This document shows, one piece after another, positions 1-8,034 of a stretch of 23,106 bases of DNA (positions are counted from its first letter, which is position 1; every line of letters begins with the position of its first letter). A program made the translations under genes and the position numbers. The stretch lies in assembly GCA_946482365.1 (NCBI GenBank), contig CAMLQY010000028.1:1-23106 (forward strand). Direction: 5' to 3'. The notes below the pieces were generated by a model. That model did no database searches and had not been told where the DNA came from. It worked only from the letters and a program-made list of their open reading frames with translations. Origin of the DNA: an uncultured Actinomycetes bacterium. Its GTDB lineage: Bacteria; Actinomycetota; Thermoleophilia; Solirubrobacterales; 70-9.

Positions 1-91
1 CACCTATCCCTCCAACGGCAACGCCTACGTCGCCTATGACGCCTCCAACAACGAAATCCAGCCCTTCGATGTGAACGCGTTCGGGCCGCTG
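1..91. repeat. Left copy of inverted end repeat (propeller-coding)
   Basis: Bases 1-91 match the reverse complement of 23016-23106 with one mismatch, at base 56. The outermost 55 bases are identical. Both copies encode the same reading frame (…AYVAYDASNNE[I/V]QPFDVNAFGPL), the end of a beta-propeller-like module. After base 91 the two genes have unrelated sequence. A stop in similarity at exactly 55 nt is what a k=55 de Bruijn assembly graph leaves at a branching repeat. Confidence 0.95.
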
Positions 92-2890
92 AAGTACGGG
101 CAGCCGCCGGAAGCCGTCACCGGCGCCGCGGACGGCTTCGGTCCCGGCGGCGCCACCCTCCACGGGACGGTCAACCCGAAAGAGTTCGAGCTCGAAGAAT
201 GCGCCTTCCAGTACCTGACCGACAGCGCCTACGAGGAAAACCTGCAGAAAATCGAGGAAGAACTGATCGAAGACCCCTTCGAGGGGGCCCTCACCCAGGC
301 ATGCGAGGAGACCCCAGCTGAGATCGGCAAAGGCGACGAACATGTGCCTGTCCACGCCGACGTCACGGGAATCGCCCCCGAAACGACTCGCTACCGCTAC
401 CGCCTTCACGCCGGGAACCCCTTCGGCGAACACGACGGCGAAGCCGTCCTCTTCGGCCCGCCCCTGCTGACCACCCAATCGGCGCTGCCGGTCGGCTACG
501 ACGAAGCGACGATGCGGGCCAAGATCAACCCCTCCGGCCTTCTCACCACCTACCGTTTCGAGTACCTGACCGAGGAAGAATACGAAGCCAACGGGGAAAC
601 CTTTGCGGGCGCCCAGAGCACGCCGGAGGGCGAGATCCCGCCCGGCGACGGCGAGGTCGCGATCGAGGCGCCGGTCACCGGCCTCGCGCAGGGAACCGCC
701 TATCGCTTCCGCATCCTCGTCGAGAACGCCGCTTCGACCGTTGAAGGGGACGATCCACCGCGGACCTTCGAAACCCTGGTGCGGCCGCCGGCTCAGGATT
801 GTGAAAACTCCGAATACCGCACCGGCTTCTCCGCCCTCCTGCCCGACTGCCGCGCCTACGAGCTGGTCACCCCGGCCCAGACGATCACCACCCCCGACGC
901 CTTCACCGGCAACACCGGCGGCGCCAGGTTCTTCAACAGCTGGCTCGTCGCACCGCGCGGCCCGGGGGCCGGCGAAAGCGTTGCCTACCGGGTGTCTGTC
1001 GCCCGGGTGGACGGCCGCTTCTTCCGCACCGAGCGAGGAGAAGGGGCGCACCCGAAGGGCGGCTGGGAAAGCGAGCAGCACGGCTTCACCTTCGCCCAGG
1101 GCGCAGGACTGGTCGGCGGCAAGCAGGGGGGTGTCTCGGCCGACCAGCGCTACTGGCTGCAAGAGATCTTCAAACACGACGACCCAACCGAGCTGAGCTT
1201 CCCAATAGGCACCTACATGCGCGTCCCCTCGGGTCAGGCCAGCTCGCAGTGCAGCCCCGAGCCGAAAGCGACATTTGCGCTCGCCGACCCCAGGAACGAG
1301 TTCGAGCTGGTCGGCTGCGCCACCCTCGGCAACGACTCCCAGGCCCAAGGCCGCTTCATCTCGGCCGGAGGCACGCACGTGATCTTCACCTCCAAAGAGC
1401 CGCTGGAGGGGAACTCGCCGCCCGCGGGCACCGAAGCGATCTACGACCGCGAAGCGGGCAAAGCCACGGCCCAAGTCGTCTCGCTCAAATCCGACGGCAC
1501 CGCCTTCGGGGCGGGCGAAGACTCCCGGTACCTCGCCAGCACCGAAGACGGCACAGCTGTCGTCTTCAGCGTTGCCGACACGCTCTATGTGCGGCGCTCA
1601 GGGAAAACCACCGTCGTCGCGGAAGGGGGCACCTACGCCGGCATCTCCACGAACGGTGAGCGAGTCTTCTTCATCGATGACACCTACACCCCATCGGTTG
1701 AAAACCCGATGATCGCCGCCGGCCTCTTTGCCTGCGACCTCGAAGGCGGGAATTGCGCGGGGACCGAACAGGAACAGGAACCGCTCGAGATCGCCCTCAA
1801 CTCCGTCTTCGTCAACGTCTCCGCCGACGGGTCCCACGCCTTCTTTACTTCAGAGGATGTGTTGACCGGTGAAGAAACGAATGAAAACGGCGAAAAAGCC
1901 GAAGTCAATGAGCCCAATCTCTACGCCTGGGACGGGACGGACACTCGTTTCGTCGCCCTGCTCCACCCCCAGGACCTGCTCGGCTTCAGCAAGGAAGTCG
2001 GTCAAGAAACAGTCAACGAAGACCTGCTGCAGTGGACCAACGCGATCCCCGGGCAGCGGAATCTGGGCGCATCCTACGAGATGGGCCGCGCCTTCTCTCC
2101 CACCCGCTCGACCCCTGACGGCGAGGTTCTGGTCTTCCAGTCCCACGCCAAGCTCACCGACTACGACAACGAAGAAAAGGGCGAGATCTACCGCTATGCC
2201 CCCGCCTCCGCGGCGGGCCCGCAACTGAGCTGCGTCTCCTGCTCGCCGAGCGGGGCCCCTCACGCATCTCCCGTCGACGCGCTGCTGCAGAGCACCGGCG
2301 AGGTCATCAACGCCGACACGCTGGTCCCCAACGTCACCGACGACGGCAGCGCTGTCTTCTTCGAGAGCCGTGACGCGCTGGTGCCCGAGGACGCCAACGT
2401 GAGCCACGACGTCTATGAGTGGAAGGCGCCCGGCACAGAAGGTCCCGGCGGGGACGTCTGCGAGCGCCCGGGCGGTTGCCTGGCGCTGATCTCCACCGGG
2501 CAAAGCGAAGAATTCAGCTACCTCTTCGGCATGAGCGCCGACGGGGAGGACGTCTTCATCTTCACCCGTGAGGAGCTGGCAGGGGCAGACATATCGGCCA
2601 GCTTCTCGCTCTATGACGCTCGGGTCCTCGGCGGCATTCCCGACCCACCGGCGAAAGCGCCCTGTGAGGGCGACGCCTGTCAGCCCCCGGGCACGCCGCC
2701 GCCGGTCCTGCCCACCCCCGCCACCACGGGGACGGGCAACGGCAACGAAGAAGCCAAGCCCCGCCGGCGCTGCGCCAAAGGCAAGCACCGGGTCAAAGGC
2801 CGCTGCGTGAAGAAGAAGAGCAGGAAAAAACAGCGCCAAAAGCATGCGAACAAACAGCGAGCCAACTACGACCGGGGAGCCCGCCGATGA
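2..2890 (+). CDS. Secreted propeller / Fn3-like / PD40-like protein, 5' partial
   Basis: The frame is open to the window edge, so the true start and any signal peptide lie outside. The GTG at 71 is internal. The first ~30 residues look like the end of an NHL/six-bladed propeller. Two Fn3-like segments follow (about residues 40-160 and 160-260), each with the ‘ATLHGTVNP…YRYRL’ type of pattern. A motif PDCRAYELVTP comes next, then about seven PD40/TolB-like blades with recurring S-x-D-G-x-x-V-F-F cores (for example SADGSHAFFTS, TDDGSAVFFES). The last ~50 residues are a Lys/Arg-rich tail with two Cys. It is probably an exported cell-surface protein, with no catalytic residues that I can recognise. 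Its TGA overlaps the ATG of the next gene (ATGA), so the two are likely co-translated. Family type is recalled from Thermoleophilia proteins; function is unknown. Confidence 0.85.
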   Translation, partial: TYPSNGNAYVAYDASNNEIQPFDVNAFGPLKYGQPPEAVTGAADGFGPGGATLHGTVNPKEFELEECAFQYLTDSAYEENLQKIEEELIEDPFEGALTQACEETPAEIGKGDEHVPVHADVTGIAPETTRYRYRLHAGNPFGEHDGEAVLFGPPLLTTQSALPVGYDEATMRAKINPSGLLTTYRFEYLTEEEYEANGETFAGAQSTPEGEIPPGDGEVAIEAPVTGLAQGTAYRFRILVENAASTVEGDDPPRTFETLVRPPAQDCENSEYRTGFSALLPDCRAYELVTPAQTITTPDAFTGNTGGARFFNSWLVAPRGPGAGESVAYRVSVARVDGRFFRTERGEGAHPKGGWESEQHGFTFAQGAGLVGGKQGGVSADQRYWLQEIFKHDDPTELSFPIGTYMRVPSGQASSQCSPEPKATFALADPRNEFELVGCATLGNDSQAQGRFISAGGTHVIFTSKEPLEGNSPPAGTEAIYDREAGKATAQVVSLKSDGTAFGAGEDSRYLASTEDGTAVVFSVADTLYVRRSGKTTVVAEGGTYAGISTNGERVFFIDDTYTPSVENPMIAAGLFACDLEGGNCAGTEQEQEPLEIALNSVFVNVSADGSHAFFTSEDVLTGEETNENGEKAEVNEPNLYAWDGTDTRFVALLHPQDLLGFSKEVGQETVNEDLLQWTNAIPGQRNLGASYEMGRAFSPTRSTPDGEVLVFQSHAKLTDYDNEEKGEIYRYAPASAAGPQLSCVSCSPSGAPHASPVDALLQSTGEVINADTLVPNVTDDGSAVFFESRDALVPEDANVSHDVYEWKAPGTEGPGGDVCERPGGCLALISTGQSEEFSYLFGMSADGEDVFIFTREELAGADISASFSLYDARVLGGIPDPPAKAPCEGDACQPPGTPPPVLPTPATTGTGNGNEEAKPRRRCAKGKHRVKGRCVKKKSRKKQRQKHANKQRANYDRGARR

Positions 2891-5592
2891 CCCGCCGAAG
2901 CGCCGTAACCATCGCCCTCTCTGCACTTGTCGCCCTGGCTCTCGCCGCACCGGCGGGGGCGGTGGGGCCGCCCTGTCCCGAAGGAGTGCCCAAGGCGAAA
3001 TGCTTTGCGCTGGAGACCCTGGAGGCATCGCTTTCGACCAATCAAGCCGGTGCGCACCCCGACCTCAGCTTCAGCTTCTCGATCGCCGAAGACCCCGACA
3101 CCCCGCCCGACATCAAGGGCATGCACGAGAGCTTCGCGCCGGTCCGAAACGTGCGCACCGACGTCCCCCCGGGGCTTGTCGGAGACCCCAGCGTGCTGGG
3201 TGCGCCGCAGCAGTGCCGGGCGCTGGAGCTGACGCTGGGGGAATGTCCCAGGGGCTCGCAGATCGGGCTCGCCGCGGTGGGCCTATACGAAATCAACCGC
3301 ATCGTGGTCGAGCCGATCTACATGATGACCCCCCCCGGCGGTGACGTGATCGCGCGGGTGGGCCTCGTCGCGGGCCTGGTCGGGTCTTCGATCTTCGCCG
3401 ACATCACGCTGCGCTCTGAGGACGACTACGGGGTCAGCACCGAAATCATCGACGTGCCGAGGGTCCTGATCGATAGCGAGGTTACGCTTTGGGGGGTGCC
3501 GGCGGCCGAAGAGCACGACACCGAGCGCTGCACGCCGCTGGAGGTCATCAACGTCGGCTGCACCGAATCGCCACCTCGCGACCCCGGCGGACGCGAACTG
3601 CCCTTCCTCACCAACCCGACCCGCTGTGGAGTGCCGCTCGAGATGAGCGTCAGCGCCTCCAGCTGGGTCGAACCGGATCGCTACGACACCAAAACGGCAA
3701 GCTTCCCGCAGATCTCGGGCTGCAACAAACTCCCCTACGGGCCCGGCCTGACGATCGAGCCGACCAACCGCAGGGCGGGCGCGCCGACGGGCCTCGACGT
3801 AACCGCGCGGATCCCGGCCTCGGAAGGCGTGAAAGTGCTCGAACCCTCCCAGACCCGCGACGTCCGAGTGAAGCTGCCCGAGGGGATGACGGTCAACCCT
3901 GGTGCTGCCGACGGCCTCGACGTCTGCTCTGAAGACGACGTCAACTTCGGCGAACGGGTGGCGGCGGAATGCCCCGACGCCGCCAAGCTGGCTGGCTTCG
4001 AGGTCGAGATCCCCGCCCTGCCGCGTCGGGTGAAAGGCGCGATCTACCTCAGGGAGCCCGAACCGGGCAATCTCTATCGCTTCTGGGCGGTGGCGGACGA
4101 CCTCGGCGCCCACGTGAAGCTGCCCGGCCAGCTCCACGTCAACAAACAGACTGGCCAGCTGGAATCGACGATCCTCGACATCCCCCAGGCACCGGTGCGC
4201 GAGATGAAGCTCGTCTTCAAGTCCGGTTTCAGAGCGCCGCTGCTCAATCCGCTCAGGTGCGGCACCTACGCCAGTGAGTACGAATTCGTCCCCTGGTCGG
4301 GCGGTCCGCCGCAGATAGCGGACTCTCAGATGAGGATCGACGAAGGCTGCGAAGGCCTCGGCGGCTTCTCACCGAAGATCTCCGCCGGCTCCATCGACGC
4401 CCAGGGCGGCGCCCACTCGCCCTTCACCTTCACCGTCACCCGCCAGGACGGTGAAGAGAACCTCGCCGCCCTCGAGGTGACCCTGCCCAAAGGCATGGCC
4501 GCCACCTTCGCCGGGGTGCCCCGTTGCGAGGGAGTCGCCGCTGAAACCGGCCAGTGCCCCGCCGAGAGCCGCGTGGGCAAGGTGACCGCCGCCGCCGGCG
4601 CGGGCCTCAACCCGCTCTGGGTGCCCCAGCCCGGCAAGCGCCCCACGGCCGTCTACCTGGCCGGTCCTTACAAAGGCGCCCCGCTCAGCGTGGTGGCTGT
4701 CGTTCCCGCCCAGGCCGGGCCCTTCGACCTCGGCGACGAAGTGGTGAGGTCCGCCATCTACGTCGATCCTGTGACCGCCCAGGCGACCGCCAAATCGGAC
4801 CCCCTGCCCCAGATCATCGAAGGCGTGCCGGTCCTCTACCGCACGGCCAACGTCTTCCTGGACAGACCCGGCTTCTCGCTCAACCCGACCTCCTGCGCGC
4901 CCAAGGAGACGACGTCGCTGCTGCACTCCTCAGGCGGCAAGACGGCCACCCCGTCTTCGCCCTTCACCGCGACCAACTGCACCAAGCTCGGCTTCAAGCC
5001 GAAGCTCTCGATGCGCCTCTTCGGCGGCACCCGCCGCGGCGCACATCCCAAACTGCGCACGATCCTGCGCATGCCCCCAGGTGGAGCCAACATCGGCGGC
5101 TTCTCGGTCGCCCTGCCGCACTCGGCATTCCTCGACCAGGCCCACATCCGCACCGTCTGCACCCGTGTGCAGTTCGCCGCCGACCAGTGCCCGCCGGGCT
5201 CGATCTACGGCAGCCTCAAAGCGAAGACCCCGCTGCTCGACGAGACCCTCGACGGCACGATCTACCTGCGCTCCTCCAACAACACGCTTCCCGACATGGT
5301 TGCGGTGGTCAAGGGGCCGCCCTCGCTGCCGATCGAGGTGCACTCGGCCGCTCGCATCGACTCCGTCAACGGCGGCATCCGGGCCACCTTCGAATCCTTC
5401 CCCGACGCACCGATCACCGAAGTCGTCGCCAGCTTCCCCGGCGGCAGCAAGGGCCTGATCGTCAACTCGACCAACCTCTGCGCCAAAGTCAACAAGGTCA
5501 CCGCCAAGTTCACTGGGCAAAACGGCAAGAAAGCGACCCTGCGCCCGCCGCTGAAGCCTTCCTGCCGCGGTTCCAAAGCGGGAAAGCGTTAA
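2887..5592 (+). CDS. Secreted modular protein of unknown function, 901 aa
   Basis: The ATG at 2887 overlaps the TGA of the upstream gene (ATGA), which suggests translational coupling and fixes the start. Residues 1-26 form a signal peptide (MTRRSAV, hydrophobic stretch, APAGA). The mature part reads as about four diverged modules (roughly residues 55-275, 290-470, 480-690 and 705-890). Each has a beta-rich segment of the type ‘LPEGMTVNPGAADGLDVCS’, a Cys-Pro turn (ECPDAAKLAG, QCPAESRVG, QCPPGSIYG) and a short strand ending in ‘GAIYL/GTIYL’. A second Cys lies in an N-P-T-x-C/N-P-L-R-C context. Modules with this pattern recur in Thermoleophilia hypothetical proteins as I recall them. No enzyme motif is visible. 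It is probably an exported wall- or surface-associated partner of the upstream protein. No TTA codon was found in frame. Confidence 0.88.
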   Translation: MTRRSAVTIALSALVALALAAPAGAVGPPCPEGVPKAKCFALETLEASLSTNQAGAHPDLSFSFSIAEDPDTPPDIKGMHESFAPVRNVRTDVPPGLVGDPSVLGAPQQCRALELTLGECPRGSQIGLAAVGLYEINRIVVEPIYMMTPPGGDVIARVGLVAGLVGSSIFADITLRSEDDYGVSTEIIDVPRVLIDSEVTLWGVPAAEEHDTERCTPLEVINVGCTESPPRDPGGRELPFLTNPTRCGVPLEMSVSASSWVEPDRYDTKTASFPQISGCNKLPYGPGLTIEPTNRRAGAPTGLDVTARIPASEGVKVLEPSQTRDVRVKLPEGMTVNPGAADGLDVCSEDDVNFGERVAAECPDAAKLAGFEVEIPALPRRVKGAIYLREPEPGNLYRFWAVADDLGAHVKLPGQLHVNKQTGQLESTILDIPQAPVREMKLVFKSGFRAPLLNPLRCGTYASEYEFVPWSGGPPQIADSQMRIDEGCEGLGGFSPKISAGSIDAQGGAHSPFTFTVTRQDGEENLAALEVTLPKGMAATFAGVPRCEGVAAETGQCPAESRVGKVTAAAGAGLNPLWVPQPGKRPTAVYLAGPYKGAPLSVVAVVPAQAGPFDLGDEVVRSAIYVDPVTAQATAKSDPLPQIIEGVPVLYRTANVFLDRPGFSLNPTSCAPKETTSLLHSSGGKTATPSSPFTATNCTKLGFKPKLSMRLFGGTRRGAHPKLRTILRMPPGGANIGGFSVALPHSAFLDQAHIRTVCTRVQFAADQCPPGSIYGSLKAKTPLLDETLDGTIYLRSSNNTLPDMVAVVKGPPSLPIEVHSAARIDSVNGGIRATFESFPDAPITEVVASFPGGSKGLIVNSTNLCAKVNKVTAKFTGQNGKKATLRPPLKPSCRGSKAGKR

Positions 5593-5612
5593 CGCTAAAC
5601 CGTAGAAAATCC

Positions 5613-5636
5613 TTGCGCGCATAGGCGCGCGCGCAA
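5613..5636 (+). terminator. GC-rich stem-loop after the surface-protein operon
   Basis: TTGCGCGC (5613-5620) pairs with GCGCGCAA (5629-5636) around an 8-nt loop, 21 nt after the stop of the 901-aa gene. No U-run follows, so it is at best a weak or Rho-assisted terminator. It may equally be the decayed form of the GC-rich hairpin that precedes family members B-D. Confidence 0.4.
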
Positions 5637-5637
5637 A

Positions 5638-5756
5638 ATCATAATCCAGCGATATGCAGGTAGATCTGGGTCCCAGGCCCGACGATGATTGAAAATCGAC
5701 CGGATGCATTGGCGCTGTGCCTTGACTGCACTGGCACAGCTTGTTATTTCATAGCA
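5638..5756 (+). promoter_or_regulatory. Degenerate upstream block of the secreted family
   Basis: This part of the 380-bp gene-free stretch (5593-5973) resembles the leader region of copies B-D. TCCAGCGATATGCAGG (5645-5660) resembles the CATCCAGTGATTTGCAGG box of copy B. GCCTTGACTGCACTGGCAC, with TTGACT at 5722-5727, resembles the conserved -35 region, followed by TTGTTATTT. The spacing is shorter than the 17 nt of the intact copies, and no intact coding start follows. I read it as a relic. The rest of the stretch holds two stem-loops (5849-5876 and 5881-5914) and no gene that I can support. Confidence 0.4.
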
Positions 5757-5880
5757 GTAGCACCATTGCGCGCTGGAATTCCGGCGTCGCGCTGGTGATG
5801 AGTAACGCTCGGTTGAAGCCCACTGAGCGTGTGCAGCTGGTCGAAACCCGCCCCCAATGATCGTCAGCCGGGGGCGAGAG

Positions 5881-5914
5881 CGAACGGGACGAGGCCTAGG
5901 CCTCGTCCCGTTCG
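5881..5914. repeat. Perfect 34-bp palindrome without a loop
   Basis: The arm CGAACGGGACGAGGCCT (5881-5897) is followed directly by its exact reverse complement (5898-5914). A weaker stem, CGCCCCC/GGGGGCG (5849-5855/5870-5876), lies just upstream. There is no poly-T on either side. It could be a bidirectional terminator, a cruciform, a protein-binding palindrome, or an end of a lost element. Confidence 0.8.
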
Positions 5915-5973
5915 GGTGACCTTGGATAGTTCAGGCAATTGGCTTGCCGAGCATCGATTCTTGACCGGACGCG

Positions 5974-6236
5974 GTGGCCGCGGTGACCTTCGTCGGTGCA
6001 ACCTCGGCATCAGCCACCAACACCCAGCTCTGCACCTCGCACGGGGGTTTAACCTGCGGTTCCGCTGATGTGATCTTCTCGACTGATATCCACTGCAAAT
6101 TCAGCCTCACGGGTGCCCAGCTCTCCGTCGGCGCCCAGCACCTGACCGCGAACAACTAGGCGGCTCTCTTTGCCCGGATGAATCTCTCCTCAGTGGGTTA
6201 CTGGCGACGACGGCCAACCGCTACATCCTCGGCTAG
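5974..6236 (+). pseudogene. Decayed copy of the eight-Cys secreted family
   Basis: Three pieces of a family member are joined out of order with losses. The leader keeps GCATCGATTCTTGAC (5952-5966) but then skips the rest of the promoter, the ribosome site, the start codon and most of the signal peptide. From 5974 it encodes VAAVTFVGATSASATNTQLC…LTCGSA, then jumps about 100 residues to DVIFSTDIHC…GAQLSVGAQHLTANN and a TAG. After a small frame change, 6162-6236 encodes GSLCPDESLLSGLLATTANRYILG and a stop, the usual C-terminus. It still contains TTA codons at family positions. It cannot make the full domain. The 5974 GTG has no recognisable ribosome site. Confidence 0.85.
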
Positions 6237-6267
6237 CCGCGGCGTCGCCTGTGTTTTGGGCTCGCAA

Positions 6268-6315
6268 CGCACGAACCCGCGCGAACGCGCATTGGCGTAC
6301 GCGCAAAACCCACAT
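6268..6315. repeat. Upstream repeat shared by copies A and F
   Basis: A ~48-nt GC-rich stretch (CGCACGAACCCGCGC… to …CCCACAT) aligns with 20039-20087 upstream of copy F (CGCACGAAGCCGCGC… to …CGACAT), with a few differences and a 1-nt gap or two. It lies about 75 nt (F) to 75-120 nt (A) before the -35 box. Copies B-D have a different GC-rich hairpin in this place. Confidence 0.55.
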
Positions 6316-6390
6316 CCCCGCCACTGAGCCAGGTTCACCTCTGGCGAGGGGCGGTGCGGAGTCTGAAACACTGCCATGCCAGCGGATTTC

Positions 6391-6421
6391 TTGACCGCTC
6401 ATGAGGCAAGCGCTTACCTAT
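6391..6421 (+). promoter_or_regulatory. Promoter-like block of copy A
   Basis: TTGACC (6391-6396), 17 nt, then TTACCTAT (6414-6421). The same TTGAC + 17 nt + TTRYCTA arrangement is found before copies B-F. The -35 match is good. The -10 is less certain (TTACCT or TACCTA). Confidence 0.55.
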
Positions 6422-6439
6422 GAGCGCCCAAGAAACGAT

Positions 6440-6460
6440 CCCGGTAACCCGGGGAAGGAG
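6440..6460 (+). promoter_or_regulatory. Leader hairpin and Shine-Dalgarno of copy A
   Basis: CCCGG (6440-6444) pairs with CCGGG (6449-6453) around TAAC, then GAAGGAG (6454-6460) sits 8 nt before the GTG. The stem sequence differs from that of B-D (CTCGGCGG/CCGCCGAG), but the position and form are the same. Confidence 0.6.
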
Positions 6461-6468
6461 AAACCAAA

Positions 6469-7071
6469 GTGAGACTCATCAAGATGCTCGGCCTCGGGGC
6501 CGTGGCGGCGCTGGCCGCGATGGCGTTCGTTGGCGCCACCTCGGCATCGGCCACCAGCACCCAGCTCTGTACCTCGCACTCGGCATTAACCTGCGGCTCC
6601 GCAGCGACCACCTTGAGCTCGCAAAACGACGGCTCTGTCCGCTACTTAAGCAGCATGGTCGACGTCATATGCGATGACGTCGATGGGACGACTTCGCTGT
6701 TAGCGTTAGCCAACCCGCAGGTAGAGCACTTTACAAGCCTCGATATCGAAGGCTGTGAAACCACCGAAGGCGACGTTTGCGCAGTCACGATGCTCGAACT
6801 GCCCTTAGCCAACATCTCAAAGACGGGGTTAGACGCTGGCATCATCACGGGGGAAGAAGGCTTAACCTTAGTCGAATGTGAAGATACGATCTTTGGCGTT
6901 GAGCTCCACTGTGTGTACGACGCCACGGGCATCGAATTTGCCATCGGATCCCAGCATCTGACCGCGAACAACACGCAGATCGATAAAGTCAGCGGTCAAC
7001 TCTGCCCTGAAGAAACATTCCTCGACGGCTTACTGAAGACGACGGGTGGTAGCCGCTACGTCTTGGCCTAA
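6469..7071 (+). CDS. Secreted eight-Cys protein, copy A
   Basis: The GTG start is fixed by GAAGGAG 8 nt upstream and by the conserved MRLIKMLGLGAVAALAAMAF signal peptide, with cleavage probably after residue 28 (SASA). The 200-aa product has eight cysteines in the family order: C34, C42, then VIC, EGC, VCAV, VECED, LHCVYD and QLCPEE. This suggests four disulfides in an exported domain. Shared motifs are LPLANISKTGLD, LVECEDTIFG, GSQHLTANNTQI and the terminal SRYVLA. No enzyme motif, lipobox or membrane anchor is seen. Nine in-frame TTA codons occur among about 25 leucines, and none in non-family genes. I do not know a named family; similar hypothetical proteins are common in Solirubrobacterales as I recall. 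It is the first intact member of a four-gene tandem array. Confidence 0.9.
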   Translation: MRLIKMLGLGAVAALAAMAFVGATSASATSTQLCTSHSALTCGSAATTLSSQNDGSVRYLSSMVDVICDDVDGTTSLLALANPQVEHFTSLDIEGCETTEGDVCAVTMLELPLANISKTGLDAGIITGEEGLTLVECEDTIFGVELHCVYDATGIEFAIGSQHLTANNTQIDKVSGQLCPEETFLDGLLKTTGGSRYVLA

Positions 7072-7117
7072 CCGCCGCTCGAGTTGACGATTTCCGCGGA
7101 AAAACGCTGGCAGGACG

Positions 7118-7145
7118 ACGCCGCCCCGATTATCCGGGGCGGCGT
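7118..7145 (+). terminator. Terminator-like hairpin after copy A
   Basis: ACGCCGCCCCG (7118-7128) pairs with CGGGGCGGCGT (7135-7145) around ATTATC. The tail is TTGCC rather than a T-run, so it is weaker than those of B-D. A small palindrome, TTTCCGCGGAAA (7091-7102), precedes it, in the same place as the TCTC/GAGA stem of the other copies. Confidence 0.6.
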
Positions 7146-7149
7146 TGCC

Positions 7150-7179
7150 GCGCGAATCGTGCGGCGCACGGTTTCGCGC
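7150..7179. promoter_or_regulatory. Far-upstream hairpin of copy B
   Basis: GCGCGAA-T-CGTGC (7150-7162) pairs with GCACG-GT-TTCGCGC (7166-7179) around GGC. The element recurs before C and D, followed each time by a CATCC..CGATTTTGCAGG-like box about 60 nt before the TTGACT. It could be an operator or a structured end of the preceding transcript. Confidence 0.5.
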
Positions 7180-7240
7180 ATTCACTAACTCCTCATCCAG
7201 TGATTTGCAGGCACTTTTGTACCCCGATCGAATTCCCGCC

Positions 7241-7272
7241 TTGACTGAGCCCGGCACGACCGCTTATCTAAT
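7241..7272 (+). promoter_or_regulatory. Promoter-like block of copy B
   Basis: TTGACT (7241-7246), 17 nt, then TTATCTAAT (7264-7272), followed by CCTGTCCAAAAAACC, which is conserved in the other copies. It has the best -10-like sequence of the set (TTATCT, TATCTA or TCTAAT); the exact hexamer cannot be fixed by eye. Confidence 0.6.
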
Positions 7273-7289
7273 CCTGTCCAAAAAACCAG

Positions 7290-7315
7290 CTCGGCGGCAA
7301 CCGCCGAGAAGGGAG
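7290..7315 (+). promoter_or_regulatory. Leader hairpin and Shine-Dalgarno of copy B
   Basis: A perfect 8-bp stem, CTCGGCGG (7290-7297) with CCGCCGAG (7301-7308) and loop CAA. Its last base touches the Shine-Dalgarno AAGGGAG (7309-7315), which is 7 nt from the GTG. Confidence 0.75.
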
Positions 7316-7322
7316 AACCAAA

Positions 7323-7985
7323 GTGAGATTCATCAAGATGCTCGGCCTTGCGGCCGTAGCGGCGATGGCCGCGATGGCGTTCGTTGGCGCCACCTCGGCA
7401 TCGGCCAACAGCAGCACCCAGCTCTGTACTGAACACGATGCCGATACGGCCTTAACCTGCGATGACGGCAAAGCAGCGACCGGCGTGCGTATGGAAGATG
7501 ACCCTGATACGGACGACCATCTCTTAACCAGCCTCCTCGATGTGTTATGCGATCACGCCGGAGGATTAGGCACGCCGTTAGCTTTAGCCAAACCACAGGA
7601 ACTCCACATTACAGGCCTCTTATTCACTGGATGTGTAACCAGCGGAGGCGACGGCTGTGTAGTAACCGTGCTCCAACAGCCCTTAGCCAACCTCTTAAAG
7701 ACGGGGTTAGACCAAGGCACCCTCACGGGCACGAACGGCTCGGTCTTAGTTGACTGCGAAGATGTGTTCTTCGGGACGGATCTTCACTGCGTCTATGACG
7801 CCACGGGTCTTTCGTTCGCCGTCGGCGCCCAGCACCTGACCGCGGAAGAATCGCAGATCGATGAAACCGGCGGATTAAGTCTCTGCCCCGACGAATCGTT
7901 CGTCGACGCGTTACTGGAAACGGTAGACCATGATGAAGGTAGCCCAGATAGTGGGGATACGGCCAACCGCTACGTCCTGGCCTAA
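7323..7985 (+). CDS. Secreted eight-Cys protein, copy B
   Basis: The GTG start is set by AAGGGAG 7 nt upstream and by the family signal peptide (MRFIKMLGLAAVAAMAAMAF, cleavage near SASA). The 220-aa product keeps the eight cysteines: QLC, LTC, VLC, TGC, DGC, VDC, LHC and SLC. It also has the motifs QPLANLLKTGLDQGTL, CEDVFFG, GAQHLTAEESQI, LCPDESFVDALL and the terminal NRYVLA. Compared with A it carries an acidic loop (RMEDDPDTDDHLL) after the second Cys and a longer acidic C-terminal segment, both shared with C and D. Thirteen TTA codons are in frame. It has its own promoter-like block and a strong terminator, so it is probably a monocistronic unit. Exported, function unknown. Confidence 0.9.
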   Translation: MRFIKMLGLAAVAAMAAMAFVGATSASANSSTQLCTEHDADTALTCDDGKAATGVRMEDDPDTDDHLLTSLLDVLCDHAGGLGTPLALAKPQELHITGLLFTGCVTSGGDGCVVTVLQQPLANLLKTGLDQGTLTGTNGSVLVDCEDVFFGTDLHCVYDATGLSFAVGAQHLTAEESQIDETGGLSLCPDESFVDALLETVDHDEGSPDSGDTANRYVLA

Positions 7986-8034
7986 CCCTCTCTCGAGTTG
8001 ATGGCGCTCTCTGCGGAGAACGCCAGCAGGACGA

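Noticed and set aside
71..73. GTG at 71 (and its mirror at 23036) as true gene starts
   Set aside because: Both frames remain open and propeller-like up to the window edges, and no ribosome site precedes them.
5829..6068. 79-codon plus-strand frame over the palindrome
   Set aside because: It crosses the 34-bp palindrome and the relic in the wrong frame, with no homology or ribosome site.
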